A stretch of 64,000 bases of DNA from Pyrrhosoma nymphula (GCA_963573305.1 OY754335.1:56069985-56133984), one strand, 5' to 3'. Numbered from the stretch's first letter, positions 12,606-24,987 are shown. Notes: generated by a model from the sequence alone, not told the origin. Translations and numbers: made by a program.

Positions 12606-13892
12606 ATAAGTTTCATTGGAACGATGCTGCAGTCACTGTCAAGGCGGATGGCATTGTCCTCGATTGTAACGATTACAAAAATTCTATGACACCAACAATG
12701 TACCTCCTACTTCCCGACATTCTCGATGAGTGACTGAATACAAAGGTGAACCCTTATCGCATGACGCATACGTTAGTTGCTTTTGATATCACTTCCCATT
12801 GCCGAGGACTACTCCGTTGAAAAAGGTTTTTTTTAGGGAAGTTAGGGATTTTTCCCCATATGATTAATATTAACTTACAAAAAAAATCTGCCCATGCCCA
12901 ATCTTGTGAGCGCCAAATGTTTCGAAACAGCGTTTGAAAAAATGAACTAGCCTGCAAGCGTGACAACGAGACTATCAGCTGTTTGAAAACTCCTTTTACT
13001 GGCGTTTCATCCACCACCATATTAAGATAGTTTGAGCGAGACATATTTTCACATAAGATTCAGTAAATTTGGCCTCATTAAAAAGGAAAATATCTCATTC
13101 TTTTTATAATACAAACATGTCAGGTGATCACTTCATTAATTTTCGAGATACTAGCGAAAAATATGTAGCCGTTTTCCATAGAATATGAGTACGGCTATGC
13201 GCTCCGGAAACACATTATTTAATAAATGAGAAAATTCTGACGCACAGATCGTAACAGAAATGTAACAGTGGGTAGTGCGTATGTTTTCTCGGTTGTTTTA
13301 AAGAATATATTCATTGCGGCGTTGATTTTTCTAGAATAGCAAAAAAAACTCGCTGCATAGGTATTTTCAGCGAACAGCGCTCATGTTAAAGCCTCAAACA
13401 TGCATATTTAGCTAATTAATGATAATTTCCGTCAAATAAAACAAAGTATTTGAGTCATTAACGTTAATTTATAAACTTCATGCTTATTACAACATCCAAC
13501 ATATTAAAATAAAATTCGAATACGTCGTCCGAATCGTCCTTCTCATTACTAGGGAAAAATCTCGCTCAAACTTTTCTAACTGTGATGCATTCAGCAGTAG
13601 CCTGGGATTTGAGAGAGAAGGAGAGCAATAAGTCAGGAGGGGGAGGAATTGGGTGACATGAGAAAAAAATAGGACTCCTTGGAATGTCTGGGACAAATGG
13701 GTGACGGGAGTGCTGCGGATGGCGCCTCGGAGGGGAGGAGGATCCGAGAACATAAAAAAAGAGACGTTCGAGAAATGATGAGCTGAGAGTTCTCTCCCAA
13801 ATGTGTGGCCCGTCTCACCACCGCCGGCTATGCCTCCGAACGAATAGCATCGAGACCAAACAGAAGAAAGGAAGCTGGGAGACAGGGTTGGT
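12606..13892. other. Non-coding stretch between two SINEs
   Basis: Mostly AT-rich with poly-T and poly-A runs. A purine-rich stretch at 13600-13800 gives overlapping short frames on both strands. I see no recognised feature. Confidence 0.4.
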
Positions 13893-14467
13893 TGGATATT
13901 TGTGGAGGTGGCCAGCAACTTAAGGTCATTTGCTCCATCAAAGATATTTGGGTAGGTTTGTTGAGGACTAGGTGGAGAATGGATAGCAAAGAATAGAGAG
14001 AAATCCGGAGTCAACATTAACCTACTCTTAATGAAAGGCGCCAAGGGATCCTCAGTTTCGAGGTGGGTTTACAATGGCAAGTTTATCGCGCAAGTTACTT
14101 GCAGCAAGCAACATTCCACGTGAATTGCAGGCGTAAACAACTATGCAAATCCACATGTAGAACTTTTAAAAGTTTTGGTAAGTCGCTTGCAGAAGCATAT
14201 TGTTACCCTTGTAAACGGCAACCAATCTGGCTCTGCACTAACTTGTGAACAATATAAAACCAGAGTAAAATCTCCTGCAAGCTCTTACAGAATAAATTTA
14301 CGGAAGTAATTGCCAGTTTAAACCCACCCTAACGTCCGATCCGATGGACTGTGTACCTCATATAAAGTGCTCTCCACAGGGCACCCGAAAATATCCACCA
14401 CTACAGTCACGATTCTAATCCAGGCCTTCGGGATAAGAAGCCAATACTCTATTCACCGTACGAACCG
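13893..14467 (-). mobile_element. tRNA-derived SINE, copy b, split by an inserted element
   Basis: The same block order as copy a is seen on the minus strand. The tRNA-like head is near 14467, with the B-box-like GGATTAGAATCGTGACTGTAG followed by GTGGTGGATATTTTCGGGTG. The body block with CCATCGGATCGGACG is near 14331-14347, and the continuation GGATCCCTTGGCGCC with TTTCATTAAGAGTAG lies at about 14020-14050. Between these two body parts sits the 267-base insert at 14062-14328. The uninterrupted copies (a and c) show the two parts adjacent, which makes the insert secondary. Confidence 0.75.
14062..14328. mobile_element. Small TIR element (MITE-like) nested in SINE copy b
   Basis: The insert begins GGTGGGTTTACAATGGCAA (14062-14080) and ends TTGCCAGTTTAAACCCACC (14310-14328). 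These are inverted repeats matching at 17 of 19 positions. The 267-base length, lack of a transposase frame and position inside a SINE fit a non-autonomous DNA transposon. A clean target-site duplication is not obvious at the borders (TTTCGA before, CTAACG after), so the superfamily is left open. The 61-codon frame inside it has no motif. Confidence 0.7.
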
Positions 14468-17400
14468 ATCCCAATGTTGGAAGTGGAAATAGGCAAAGAA
14501 CTCCGAGGCAGAATACAGAAGGACACGTAATGACACGTTATTTTTACATTGAATACTCTTTAATGGAAAAAAGTGGTAACTTGACAACTAGACTAAAAAT
14601 GTTTGTTGCAAGTAAAAAGGTGGGTATTTTCCATGGTAAATGTTAGCGATATAAAAATTAAAATGCTCCCTTAAACTATTTGTCAGGTGATAGACTTAGT
14701 ACTAGATTTAACAGATTTTTTTTAATAACCAAAAATTGTTTTAGGGTGGAAAGAAATTTTGAAAACAAGTCTCCTGGGCCCGCCGGGAAAGCTTTGGAGG
14801 ATGCGTGACACAACTTGATACAATGTTTTAGATTCACAGATTTCTCGCCATAAAGTTGCCACTGCGTATTTATTCGTGCAGTGGACAGCGGACCTAAACG
14901 GAGACGTCCCGGGACATTTCGGTGTTAACCGGGACAAACATTACAAAACCGAAGCTTAACCGAGACTGTCCCTTCAAAAATGGGACGTTTGGTAAGCCTA
15001 ACCTTGGCTGGGTGAACCCCTTTGAGAAAGTTGTGGTGGAAGGAAGCAGAAGGCAACTCAAAGGACCATATGCATGAAGAAAGAATACGCAGGATTTTTC
15101 TTCAAAACGGATGTCGCGGAGGATGGCAGTTTTAGGAAGCCCCCCAAGGAAGATACGCTGAGTATTAAAGATTAGTGAGCACTGAATGCGGGCTTTCGGG
15201 CATTTTTCGAAACACGGTCGTGCGCATGCGCTGCGCGAAACCGCTAAATTCACAATGGAATTGGGAACCATTAAATTCACAATGAACCAGGGATTCCGAC
15301 ACTCGGCTTCGCAGAAGTCAAAAAAACGTAAAACAAAATACCCAAACTTTGAGGTTTAAATGGATGCAGAATACATAGGAGAGCACTGACGTAACCTAAG
15401 AAGGACAAAGGTGCGCTTACAAATGCGGCATTTCAAAGCGGTTTAAGAACTAAATTTGAAGAAACATTCAATATTTACAAATAATGGAAATCGGTAAAGA
15501 AAAACGTATTCTGATGCATGACACGAAATTACTTCACATATGGTTCTTGCATATTTTAGGATATCAGCCTTCACTTAGTTGAGTGGAACTGGCAACTGCA
15601 CGGAATGTTTGGTTTATGCTGACAATACGATACTAGCCCCTACTTTCTGGAGTATAGCTGTCAGCTGCATAGAACGCGTAGTATCTTCAGACAACAGGAC
15701 ACTAATGTTTTATTGCTTGAACGTGTAATCATGTAATGCAAAATGGCACTAAATACCACGACCGTGATAATGCGGTAGTTAGCTGGGGACTCCAATGACA
15801 TTTTTCCGGGGCAATTTCAGACATAAGTTCTGGCATAAGCCAATGTAATAAAAATAAATGAGTACAGAAATTGACAGAGCCTTATACACTTTTAGAAGAA
15901 CTTCATTGGTTAAGAATCATCAAGAAATCCGATGATTTATCACCTAAATCTTCAGGCTCATTTATTACCCCCCAGTTTACGGTGTGCCCTAAATACGTAT
16001 GTGTTACTATGAAGGTTTCGAACAAATTTCAAATGTGCTGGACAGTTTGTTTACCAAATAAGAAATATTATAATGCGCTTGCAAACATTACGGTAAGAGA
16101 TTTTAAAATCAACCGCAAGGTACTTCATCATGCAATTTAAAGAGCGCAAATTTCTCAAGACATCTTACGCTGATGCAAATTCAAGAAATAATTAATTCTG
16201 TTACAGATAAAACTAAAAAGACCGAGACCAAATTTGCTATGAAAAAATGTCACCCACTCCAGAAACAACCTTACATGTCTCCAAACATTCCTAACTTTCT
16301 GTCGCCGTAATGCCAAAGTAATTTCGCCTTCAGGTAAACTACAACACGGTGCAATAAGCGCAGTTGGAACAGTTGAACATCCGTTCTAAAGATCTTTAAA
16401 CGGAATCGTGAAATTGGGTTTTCTTTGTCCAACAATCATTCTTTCTCTGAAATCCTGGGGAACTACAAGAGCGCCACATTTACAATGAGCAAATTCATTT
16501 CCGTCGATTTAAGTTTTTTTTTAATTCGTGCCAAATTTCTGCCATTTCCTTCCATAATGAGCCGGATCGACCTTTGTCCGAACTTCGGATCTTCCTCACT
16601 GATTGCTACATCCTGCCGAGAGATCTCAAGGGATTAGTCACTCCTCGCATAAATGTAGAATCAACCGCTGGCTGAATGAAGTCCCTCTGGCGCTCCCGTG
16701 CATGGAATAGGAAAGACGAGAAGAGATCGGCGGGGAGGGAGAGAAGTACTCTGAGTATTTGCGTACTCAAAGAGGAGCAACGAGGCCCGATACCTGTGCT
16801 TGGAATACAAAGTAAGATGGGTATTCTCGTACTTGCTACAAGAGTTGACATGCACGGGACTCGTGCCGAGAACAGACAGGTCGGCATGGTCGGCGATCTT
16901 ACCAACAAAAATAAATGCTAAATGATCAGCAGAGAAAAAATATGACAAAACTACCAAAGTGAACATTTCTTTAGGAATAATATTTATCGGGTGTGATGGA
17001 CGCAAAATACGGGAAAATGGGACAGTAAGTATTCGAACTGGTATATAGTTTATATCACAATGGGATGAGGAATTTTAAAATGCCACCAGTAGCGTCAAGG
17101 TATTTATTTGTGGAAGAAGATGGTTTAAAATGCATTACCTACATGAATTTAGGAGTAAAAAAAGTACTGTAGATAAAAAGTTATAAAAATTTTAGATCTA
17201 CAGAAGTGCATTCGGCGAGGATTAATCTTGTTCCGATAACTCTACTTAGATCAGCTTAAATTGTTCGCTTGACAACCTTTTTACCCACGCAGCTTGACAA
17301 CAGCTTCCATTTAGAATTTGTGAAATTCCTATCTCTCGCATAACGCATTTACATTCCTCTATTTGACCTAAATGTAAACAAAAACGGCAAACAGATTAAA

Positions 17401-19399
17401 CCTAGCCACCTGCATAAAACCTATAGCATCACTGTAATCTATTGCTTCGAAGAGGTGTTAGCAAAACAAATTTTTCGAAATAGTTAAAATTCTACTCATG
17501 GGAATGTTGGTTACAAAGGCTTACAAGTGTTATAAATCCACTTCGCGCTGAAATCAGCCATTCTCTCGCTCCATTTTTTTGTGGATTAGAAATTTAAAAA
17601 AATAAAACCTACCAATATAGCATAACAGTAATAGCGATAAAATCATGCGGGCCATCCAAAAACTTTGGAAATATCTGTCACAAAATAAAACTGCAGAAAT
17701 ATCCGATTGGTGTGTTCTTCACGAATAAATTATTTTTACTATAATATATATAATATAATAATTGCACTTTAAAAATTATCAACAATTTGAGAAAATATAT
17801 ACTTATTTGGAGGAAAAAAAAACAATTTCGAATGAGAAATCAGCTTAACGGGTCACAATGACAATGATGATGAATAAAATTAAAAAAATAACCCACCTAT
17901 ATAATGATACTAGTACGGAAGAAGTATTTAAAATATTGCTCACAAATTCGTGAGCTTCTTGATATTCATTTGGCACTAAAATAATGACAGCAATGCATTA
18001 CAGTTGTGGACAGAGAAGCTAACATTAGGTTTTACATGGAATTTTTCACCTACATCATCACAAGATGCAACAAAAAGTTTGGAGATTAATTAACCAAGAA
18101 TTTTAACAGCCTCACGAGCATTTTTCCGTGGAAGAAGAGGAGTGGTACAAAAGAAGAAGTACGAAAAGGTTTGGAGTACACCCAAGATTAAATGTTAAGT
18201 AAACACAAAGACCTAGATCAAGATCTAAGAAGCCTTTCGAGTGATGGCAATTTCAAAATAGCCGGAGAACCTCGTCGTCTATTAAGGCAGACTGTTTAAG
18301 AAAGTCTTCGTGATTAAAGGAAAGGAAAAATAAGGTGGAGGGAATGAAAAGGATCGACTAAAGTGTCGTCGTATTCTTTTTTTTGCAATCTCGCAATGAA
18401 GACCGGGCGTCGCAAGAGAAGGCCTCGGGATATTTGAAGCGTAGAACCGCCTTCCGGCCAAGAGTACAACCCGATAATGAAGATTGAAGAAAAACATCTC
18501 TCGCTGCGACAAATATTTTTTCATTGGCGGGGAATTCTCATTGTACTCACGATCGGGCTGGAAACTGAAAGGGGTTTTATTCTCCGACAATTCCTATCTC
18601 ACCAAGCGTCAAGATGTATTACCCGTTGATATGCTGTGTAAGCTACGATGAAATCCCATTTATAAAACAGGCTTAATAAATGCGCAACCAATCAGTTATT
18701 TCAACCAAATTGACTAAGGAAACATCGACAGTTTAGTCACTTCGACTCTAACTTCACTGTAAATATTGCGTATGAATTACCTAAAACTTGGTTTTGATCA
18801 TTCCTGATTAGTCCTTTAAAATAAAGTTTGATAGAGTAAATTATAAAACTAATGCATCAATGGGAATATAGAGCTGCACGCGCACCATTTCTGAAGGTAA
18901 TGAACTAAGAATAAGCTATTTTAAATATATTCATTGTCTTACCTGAGATAATATTTCGTGTTTTTTTTATATTTTCCCAACTAGGAATAAATTATGAATG
19001 GAAAAAATGAAGGTGAAGAATTACTGAAATTTGGAATATATCAGGAATATTGTGACGGATTTATGAATGAGGACTTATGAAGGAATAAAACAGTGAGTAG
19101 AAAGGAGAATGTAATAAATGCATGCAAATCAATCTTCGGATTGCCTAACGCTGTCCTGGAAGTTGCGCCTAAATGTTGCCTACTTGAAGCAATACTACCT
19201 CAGTAACATATATGTCGAATTTCACGCTAGGATAATTAAAGTACCAGTAATATTACTCTTTGCATAATTATCTTCATACAGGTAACTAGGCAGTACTTTT
19301 CATGACTTATGAATTTTTTTAAAGTTGGAGATTTTAGAAAAAGCAGAAATTTCGAATATGAGTTATGTTCAGGATAAGAGAGAGGTTTTGGAGAACATA
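14468..19399. other. Long non-coding stretch
   Basis: No supported gene. The parts at 14880-15290 and 16600-16920 are GC-richer than average and carry short overlapping frames on both strands, none with a recognisable motif or clear splice flanks. The frame at 15871-16140 (89 codons) is AT-rich and has no family resemblance I can name. Confidence 0.45.
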
Positions 19400-19745
19400 A
19401 GAGATTAAAAAAAAGTAGTTGTAAAGCTGAAGAGACTTGTAGTGAAGTAAAAGTTGTAGCAAAAAAACAGATGGGATTTTGCAGAGTATAAGAGAGGCAA
19501 ATAACGAAACAGATTTGATGATAGAGGAGTGAATGGTGTGAATGGAAGGGGCAGACCGCGAAAGCCATCAGTGAATGTAATGGTTGATACCCTAAAGAGA
19601 AGGAATTTTAGAATTCTTAAGAACAGGAGGGCGAATATGAAATAATGTATGAGTGTAACTGAAGTATAATGGGTATGTGAAGATAGGGCTGCATGGAGGA
19701 CATTATTAAAAACAGTCAGTTTTACATGCTTAACTCCGGGAATTA
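19400..19745 (+). pseudogene. LINE reverse-transcriptase C-terminal relic (3' end), copy 1
   Basis: The + strand translation in the frame through 19540-19720 reads GRGRPRKPSVNVMVDTLKRR and later EDRAAWRTLLK, with in-frame stops between and frameshifts upstream. The order (WxGHV/ITKQI region, GRGRPRK, DRAAWR-LL) is characteristic of the C-terminal tail after the reverse-transcriptase domain in endonuclease/reverse-transcriptase LINEs. The block at 30090-30470 has the same elements in the same order. The frame is broken by stops, so this is a dead 3' fragment. The clade is not resolvable by eye. Confidence 0.65.
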
Positions 19746-20551
19746 AGCTCTTCTGACTCTGTGCTGCCCTCTCCAGGAATTTCAGCTTGCAAGTGAAAAG
19801 CGAGCAGTTAAGGAGGTTTCACCGCGACTGTTTGAGTCAAAACACATACTAAATTCCTTTTTTTTGCTGTGTTTAGAAAACTGCTTTCTATGATGAAAAT
19901 GTTACTCAATGAAAACAAAATATGCAGATTAGTCCACGAATATATTTATAATGATCACTTATTTCCAGCCATAGGATCCGACTGAAACGCTATTTCTATG
20001 GAATTACCACATTTTGACTTCAGCTACCGCAGTAATTAGCCAATAACTCAAATAAATAAGGTGATTAGACCCCAATATTTTATTTTTATTCAATTTCACG
20101 GAAGTTTTACCTTCTTATTCAAAGTTTTCCGCGAAAATGGCATTTATGTATTGTACGAAAAAGTATTATTTTTCCAGTGTTTCTCCCATACTCCTATCAA
20201 ACACCATGTCCAAATCACGAAAAAAATAGCGTGGAAATGTAGGATTTTGTAGTTAATATAAGTTAAAGGAAACGTTTTTCGACAAGTATCCAGAATGTGA
20301 ATGAAATATTTATGTGACCATCTGTGGGTGACTCCATTACTGCGCTGCCAATTCCGCAGTTCTTTGAAGGAAGCATTTAAGTCATTTCACGGTGGAACCA
20401 CCTTGATTTAAAAAAAATTAAAATTCCCTCATCCGTGAGACCTTTAGAAATATTCGGAATGTTTTCAAAATCTAATGACACTCTTCTATGTCTAGCAAAC
20501 AAAATAATATTATGCCATTCTCTATTTTGTGAAGTATATTCGGGATATCCA
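19746..20551. other. Non-coding stretch
   Basis: AT-rich, with short frames only. I see nothing I can support before the hairpin at 20552. Confidence 0.45.
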
Positions 20552-20648
20552 CCGGGTCAAATTCTGCACTGCTCTCAACGTTTCGATGGCCGAGTCTTCA
20601 ATCGTCTGCAGGACTGAATTCAGGGCAGTGATGCAGAATTTGACCCGG
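20552..20648 (-). repeat. Foldback element with hammerhead-like core (type B)
   Basis: The arms CCGGGTCAAATTCTGCA (20552-20568) and TGCAGAATTTGACCCGG (20632-20648) are a perfect 17-bp inverted repeat. The pairing continues inward with CTGCTCT against GGGCAG after a 2-3 base slip. On the minus strand the loop (20574-20606) reads GATTGAAGACTCGGCC, then ATCGAAACGTTG. This is the same TGAAGAC...CGAAACG layout as at 55124-55158 and 21951-21990. The frame 20435-20617 is a shadow. Confidence 0.7.
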
Positions 20649-20869
20649 AGCAGATTATGAATGGACTTCACAATCAGCATAAATACGGTGGGAGAGTATT
20701 AGACCTTTCTTCTCCAGTATATTTGACTTATTTTACTAAAGCGCTTCATAATTCAAGTTTTCTCCCGCGATAACAGCGCCAGCAGCTGTGAGTTGGCAGC
20801 GTTAGAAACCACGTGTTACAGTCGGGCGAACGTGCATTCCCACAGTGATTTTGGCCAAAAAGGCGTAGG

Positions 20870-21360
20870 TACCCCGGTCCGAACGTTGGGAGTGGAAACG
20901 GGGCATAAGTTTTGTACATGAGTGTACTGTGCGCATACAGCCATATGCTAAAAAGACATTATTGATTTGCCAACTCTGTCCCATCCGATCCCTCCAGACC
21001 CCCAAACTTGTTTTTCATCCCATTCCTCCACATCTCCTCAATCCACAATCCTACTCTTCTTCTGAGGCATAATTCAGCCACGTACCAAAAAAGCCATTTC
21101 AATTCGGCAACACCGTCTCAGCGTCGTGCATTAGTTTTCGACTGGATTCAGCCGCAAACCAGAAAAAAAGGTATTTCCATTTGGCAGCTCTTAGTACTGT
21201 GGGTTAGTTTCGTACATGACTGTACACACTCATTCACATGCAAGAAAAGGCATTTTTGATTAGGCAACCCTGTCCAATTCGATTTCTGCCCCCCTCAAAC
21301 CTATTCTCTACCCTGTTCCTCCATACTTCCTCAATCCACAACCCTGTTCTTTAACTCGCG
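20870..21360 (+). repeat. Diverged direct duplication, ~295-bp period
   Basis: Blocks recur in order about 295 bases apart: GTACATGAGTGTAC (20914) and GTACATGACTGTAC (21212); AAAAGACATTATTGATT and AAAAGGCATTTTTGATT; CAACTCTGTCC and CAACCCTGTCC; CCTCAATCCACAATCCT and CCTCAATCCACAACCCT. The second unit runs into the pyrimidine-rich block. It has the look of a short tandem or segmental duplication in non-coding DNA. Confidence 0.6.
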
Positions 21361-21670
21361 CAGTATATCTTTTGTCCCCCCGGGGGTTACCTATTCCCCT
21401 TGCCTTCCTCCCCCCTCCCTTACATCACTTACGACCTCCCCCTCTACGCACCCACCTTACATTCCCAACCCCACTCCGGCCCACACCTATCCCTCCTCCC
21501 CCAGGGTCTCAGCCCATTCACTCCGCCCATTCTCCATTGTCCGATCCCCGGCCGTCATTGTCCTCCAATCTACCCGCGCCCCTTACTTCTTCTTTATTTC
21601 CCCCCACCCTGTGCTTTACTCCATCCCTCCTGCCCCCTCCCCCATTCCACCCTCAGTCACTTTCCAGGAT
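21280..21670 (+). other. Pyrimidine-rich block
   Basis: Nearly 400 bases with strong C/T bias and many CCC runs on the + strand. The two proline/serine/leucine-rich frames at 21372-21756 are translations of this composition and overlap each other in different frames. I do not call a gene. Confidence 0.5.
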
Positions 21671-21897
21671 TAGGAGCGGAGCCGAGACTGTCTCGTGGAC
21701 ACAATGAGTCGACTGAATGGCGCAAAGGGAGAGGAATGGAGACCAGAGAAATGTAAAGGTGCGTCGTCCCCACCCTTGGCCCCCAAAATGACGACGCCCA
21801 CAGCTCCGGGGCTGTTCGATAATGGAATTTTCGCGTCACTCATCGATATAAGTAATGCGTGTTTATCGAAAGCATCGATGCATCTCAATTGAGGTAG

Positions 21898-22434
21898 TGG
21901 TTGTGTAGCCCGGCTTTATAGATCCCCTCCGCTTCGCGTTGTCTTATAATGTCGACGGTTTCGATCAGCCATCCTGGTGACGTCTTCAGGTCGGAAGTGC
22001 CGATGCAACTTTCGGTCCATTTTATCGGCCGAGTTGAGTTCGTTGCCTGGCTCCTGATAGGTGAGTCATTGCAATCGTTCCATCAGGAAATCAACAATGA
22101 TCAGGCGGAGAATCTTCTTCGCTGTTTGGATATGGTGCTTTACGGAGACACACATTAGCGTTGTGTGTGAGACCCTGCATCGTTGAAGAAAAACAAGCGG
22201 TGAAAGAAGTCTGTACCTTTTCCTCCGTAGTCTTTCGAATCTATTCGTCTTCCAGATAATCTCTGCCCCAAAGATGCGGCTAAAGTTGGTTCTCAGCTTC
22301 CCGCGGCGTCTCGAGCTATGCAGCTCGGCTTTCGGGATTTCCTCCGCGGTGCGTTGTCTTTTGATGACGACAGTTTCTCCAGCCATCACGCTGGAGTCTT
22401 AAAGGCATTAACGCCAATGCAGCTTTTGGTCCAT
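21898..22434 (-). repeat. Two direct ~125-bp units with hammerhead-like core and shared reading frame
   Basis: On the minus strand, unit 1 (about 21898-22020) and unit 2 (about 22312-22434) are direct repeats about 414 bases apart. Each runs ATGGACC-AAAG-TGCAT, then an AAGAC core (unit 1 CCTGAAGACGTC, unit 2 CTTTAAGACTCC), GATGGCTG, GAAAC, GTCG, AAGACAACGC, GCGGAGG and AAAGCCG-GCT. In one frame unit 1 reads WLIETVDIIRQREAEGIYK and continues to AGLHN; unit 2 reads AGETVVIKRQRTAEEIPK and continues to AELHS. In unit 2 the core is closed by a 7-bp stem CTCCAGC/GCTGGAG. Likely the tail of a retroelement, possibly Penelope-like. No longer protein is intact. Confidence 0.6.
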
Positions 22435-22524
22435 TAAAAAAATAAATTTTGGGCCAAGTAGAAGTTGTACTCTTACATGCGATACATTTGCTTGGCACTG
22501 CGTAAAAGTATATACGATTAATCA

Positions 22525-22990
22525 AGCGAAAAGTAGGAAGTTCCTCGGATGATAACGTGAAAGAGAATTAGTATTTTGCTCTGGTTAGGCTAAATCTTGA
22601 ACATGCCCCGAGTGTTTGGGACCCTGAATATAAAGGTTTGTTTCGCGAATTAAACAAAATGCAGAGGAACATTGTAAGGTTTGTTGAGACCTGTTACCAT
22701 TGACTACAGCGTAAAATAGCTGATGATAGGGGGGAACCGATTAGAGAGGTGCTACATGATACACAGTAGGTTGAAATCGAAAAAGGCTGGCGAAAGTTCC
22801 AAAAATGCTCTTTTAGTCCAAATATTGAAACTTTTCAAGGCAACTGTCCATTGGTAGCTCACATGAATAAAAAAAACGTTGAGAGGGAGATACGGTGTTG
22901 TCATTTAGGAGGGTTTTCCTGCGATTGGCAATATACATTGTTCGAAATGAAAAAACCTAGCAGAAGGGGAAAGAGAAAGTGAGACGGTGT
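22525..22990 (+). pseudogene. LINE reverse-transcriptase relic (jockey/CR1-like C-terminal part)
   Basis: From 22581 the + strand reads LVRLNLEHAPSVWDPEYK, then a span ending in LNKMQRNIVRFVETCYH before a TGA. This matches the well-known thumb/C-terminal signature of jockey/CR1-type LINE reverse transcriptases (LVRPxLEYAxxVWDP...LExxQRxxxRF). Upstream, VGSSSDDNVKEN with a stop is compatible with the preceding segment of the same protein. Downstream, after frame breaks, REVLHDTQ and VEIEKGW resemble the next conserved block. Stops and frameshifts make it a dead copy. A second relic of the same region lies on the minus strand at 24608-24745. Confidence 0.75.
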
Positions 22991-23525
22991 TCCTAAATCT
23001 GAATGTACATACAACGTTCAGTCCAAGTCGAAACTAGAATAGAAAGTTTTGTTCCATCATGGTGGCTTTGGAGTGAAATGTCATTGGAGAAACTTGACTT
23101 CCATGCGTCCGTCTCTATTTTTCAAAAATACTTTTATCTAATAATGTACTACCAATTAGCAAAGGTGTCATTGCATTGTGACTATTAGTTATTTTTCCCA
23201 TAATTATGTTTTTCTAACAGAAAATGGCTGGCGGACAAGGAAAGGTACTTTTCACTTTGCCTACCGAATAAAATATGTAGTCACTATAATTACAGGATAT
23301 TTTTTCCCGAAATTCATACAAAATTAGTGTCATTGCATAGAGTAATTTTTTATTTATGAGAAACTCATAATCACTAAGAGTAATAGTAAATAGCATCTTC
23401 ATTTGACTATAAATAAATGCTTACGTAATTTCGCACTGTATTTCATCATTTCACCAAATTTCTGCTCAATAACTACAACTTTCTCCAGTGATGTTCTTTT
23501 ACCATTTTCATCCCATCCCCACGTG

Positions 23526-23600
23526 ATCATCCCAGCCGAGGATAGGAGTTGAACCAAATTTTGAGCTAACCGCTGACTACGCAACCCTCGGAGGTAATCT
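23526..23600 (-). mobile_element. Degenerate tRNA-like SINE head
   Basis: The minus strand reads GCGTAGTCAGCGGTTAGCTC (A-box-like), then TTTGGTTCAACTCCTATCC (B-box-like) at tRNA-like spacing. It does not form a clean acceptor stem, so it is a SINE or tRNA pseudogene relic, not a functional tRNA. Confidence 0.4.
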
Positions 23601-24009
23601 AGATGAACTGCTTCCTCCCTGTTCTACAAGCAGAATACTACCCATAAAATCGAATCACGCATTACGAATACATAACGTACTCTGAACGTTGGCCAATGAA
23701 TGGAATGGTGGCCCGACTGCTCGAAATGCGCCCGTAATTTCACAACGCGTCCGTACCAAGCTAAACGCATGCCGAATCAGAAGCAGATTTAACGGTTGGC
23801 GAACTGGTTGATCGCCAGGGACCCAAAATTCCCGGACGGGACCCACAGAATCCAAAGCCAAGATATGAAAATATTATTTTCATAGTAATTTTTTAATTGA
23901 ACAAATCTTAATTTTTACCAAGCTCCAGCGCATGTTTTGCACACACAATAACAATCTTTGATAGTATGGGGTTCCATACATGCGATTTTACTATAAGCTT
24001 TTTATCTCT

Positions 24010-24400
24010 CTGAATAGGTTGCAGGCGTTCAAGTTGTGGGTGTGGAGGAGGATAGAGAAAAGGAAGGACGAAAGGGAAGACTGAAGATGGGAGTGCTTGG
24101 TATGATTGGAGAGGAAAGGAAACTTCTGGGTGAGATTAGGAGGAGGCAGAGTTGGAGGTTGGAAGAGTTCATAATGGGCGAAGAGATGCAGAGGGTCCTA
24201 CTAGAGGGCTGAATGTTGGGTAAGCGGGGAAGGGAAAGAATAGGTTTTATGGACGGGATGAAGAAGGGCAGGACGTACGCTGAGATGAAAAAAGTAATGT
24301 TATATTACACTGCACACGTAAAAATTTGGAGAATTTATACTAATTTCCATTTAATCGAGCCTTAACCGGTAGATTACCTCAATAATATTAATTTTTTGTA
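24010..24400 (+). pseudogene. LINE 3' end, second family, copy 1
   Basis: From 24016 the + strand reads RLQAFKLWVWRRIEKRKDE. After one frameshift it continues with GMIGEERKLLGEIRRRQSW, RLEEFIMGEEMQRVLLEG, stop, MLGKRGRERIGFMDGMKKG and TYAEMKKV. This is the familiar post-reverse-transcriptase tail (AFxxWxWRRM, GHxLR, EGxxxGKRGRGR, YxEMKxxA) of endonuclease/reverse-transcriptase LINEs. A related end lies at 53095-53345, and both share CCTTAACCGGTAGAT shortly after the coding part. A stop and a frameshift mark it as dead. Confidence 0.7.
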
Positions 24401-24607
24401 CATGATGAAATAAATAATTATCTGTAAAATTACTGTTGCTAATATAACTATTATAAAGTTATTTTTGCAATTAAATTTCGAGATTAATTTAAAAAATAAA
24501 ACTTAAAAATGTTGTAATTATGTAAGTGCATGGTTATGTATCTCTTAAATAACATTTGTGAATTTATAAATAAGTAAGTTTATATAATTAAATATTCCGG
24601 TGAAAGG

Positions 24608-24745
24608 CAAAAAAAACTCGCGTTGTATTCGAGATGTGGCCTAACCAGAGCGATATAACATCTCTATTTTCCGTTTTCATCCGAGAACCTTCCTACAATT
24701 CGCTTGATAAATCCTAGCTTCACATAATTCAGCGCTACAAATGTT
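24608..24745 (-). pseudogene. LINE reverse-transcriptase relic, minus strand
   Basis: The minus strand carries KLGFIKRIVGRFSDENGK, then after a break ALVRPHLEYNAS. This is the conserved KLGFIKRxxxxFxD...SLVRPHLEYAS signature of jockey/CR1-type LINE reverse transcriptases, the same region as 22525-22720. It is a short, broken copy in an AT-rich surround. Confidence 0.65.
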
Positions 24746-24987
24746 TTGTATGAGTAAGCACTACCGCAGTTGAGTCCCGTTAATCCGAAATAATTGGGAC
24801 CAAGGCCTGTTCGGATTGCGAGATTGCCGATTTAACAAAATTCACACGTAAAGCAGAGTAACAGGGATTGGAGTTAGTAGTGAGTACTCCTAAGATTTTA
24901 GCGTGGACCGCACTATTCTCTTAAATTATTATTATTATGACATAAAACTCAAGCTTTCCCGTATTTCTAGAAAATTATTATTCCAAT

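Noticed and set aside
13487..14044. 185-codon minus-strand frame
   Set aside because: It runs through a purine-rich low-complexity stretch and the 3' body of SINE copy b, with the same peptide pattern as the other SINE copies.
21372..21756. Proline-rich frames of 111 and 118 codons
   Set aside because: Two different phases are open over the same C/T-rich block, as expected from composition alone.
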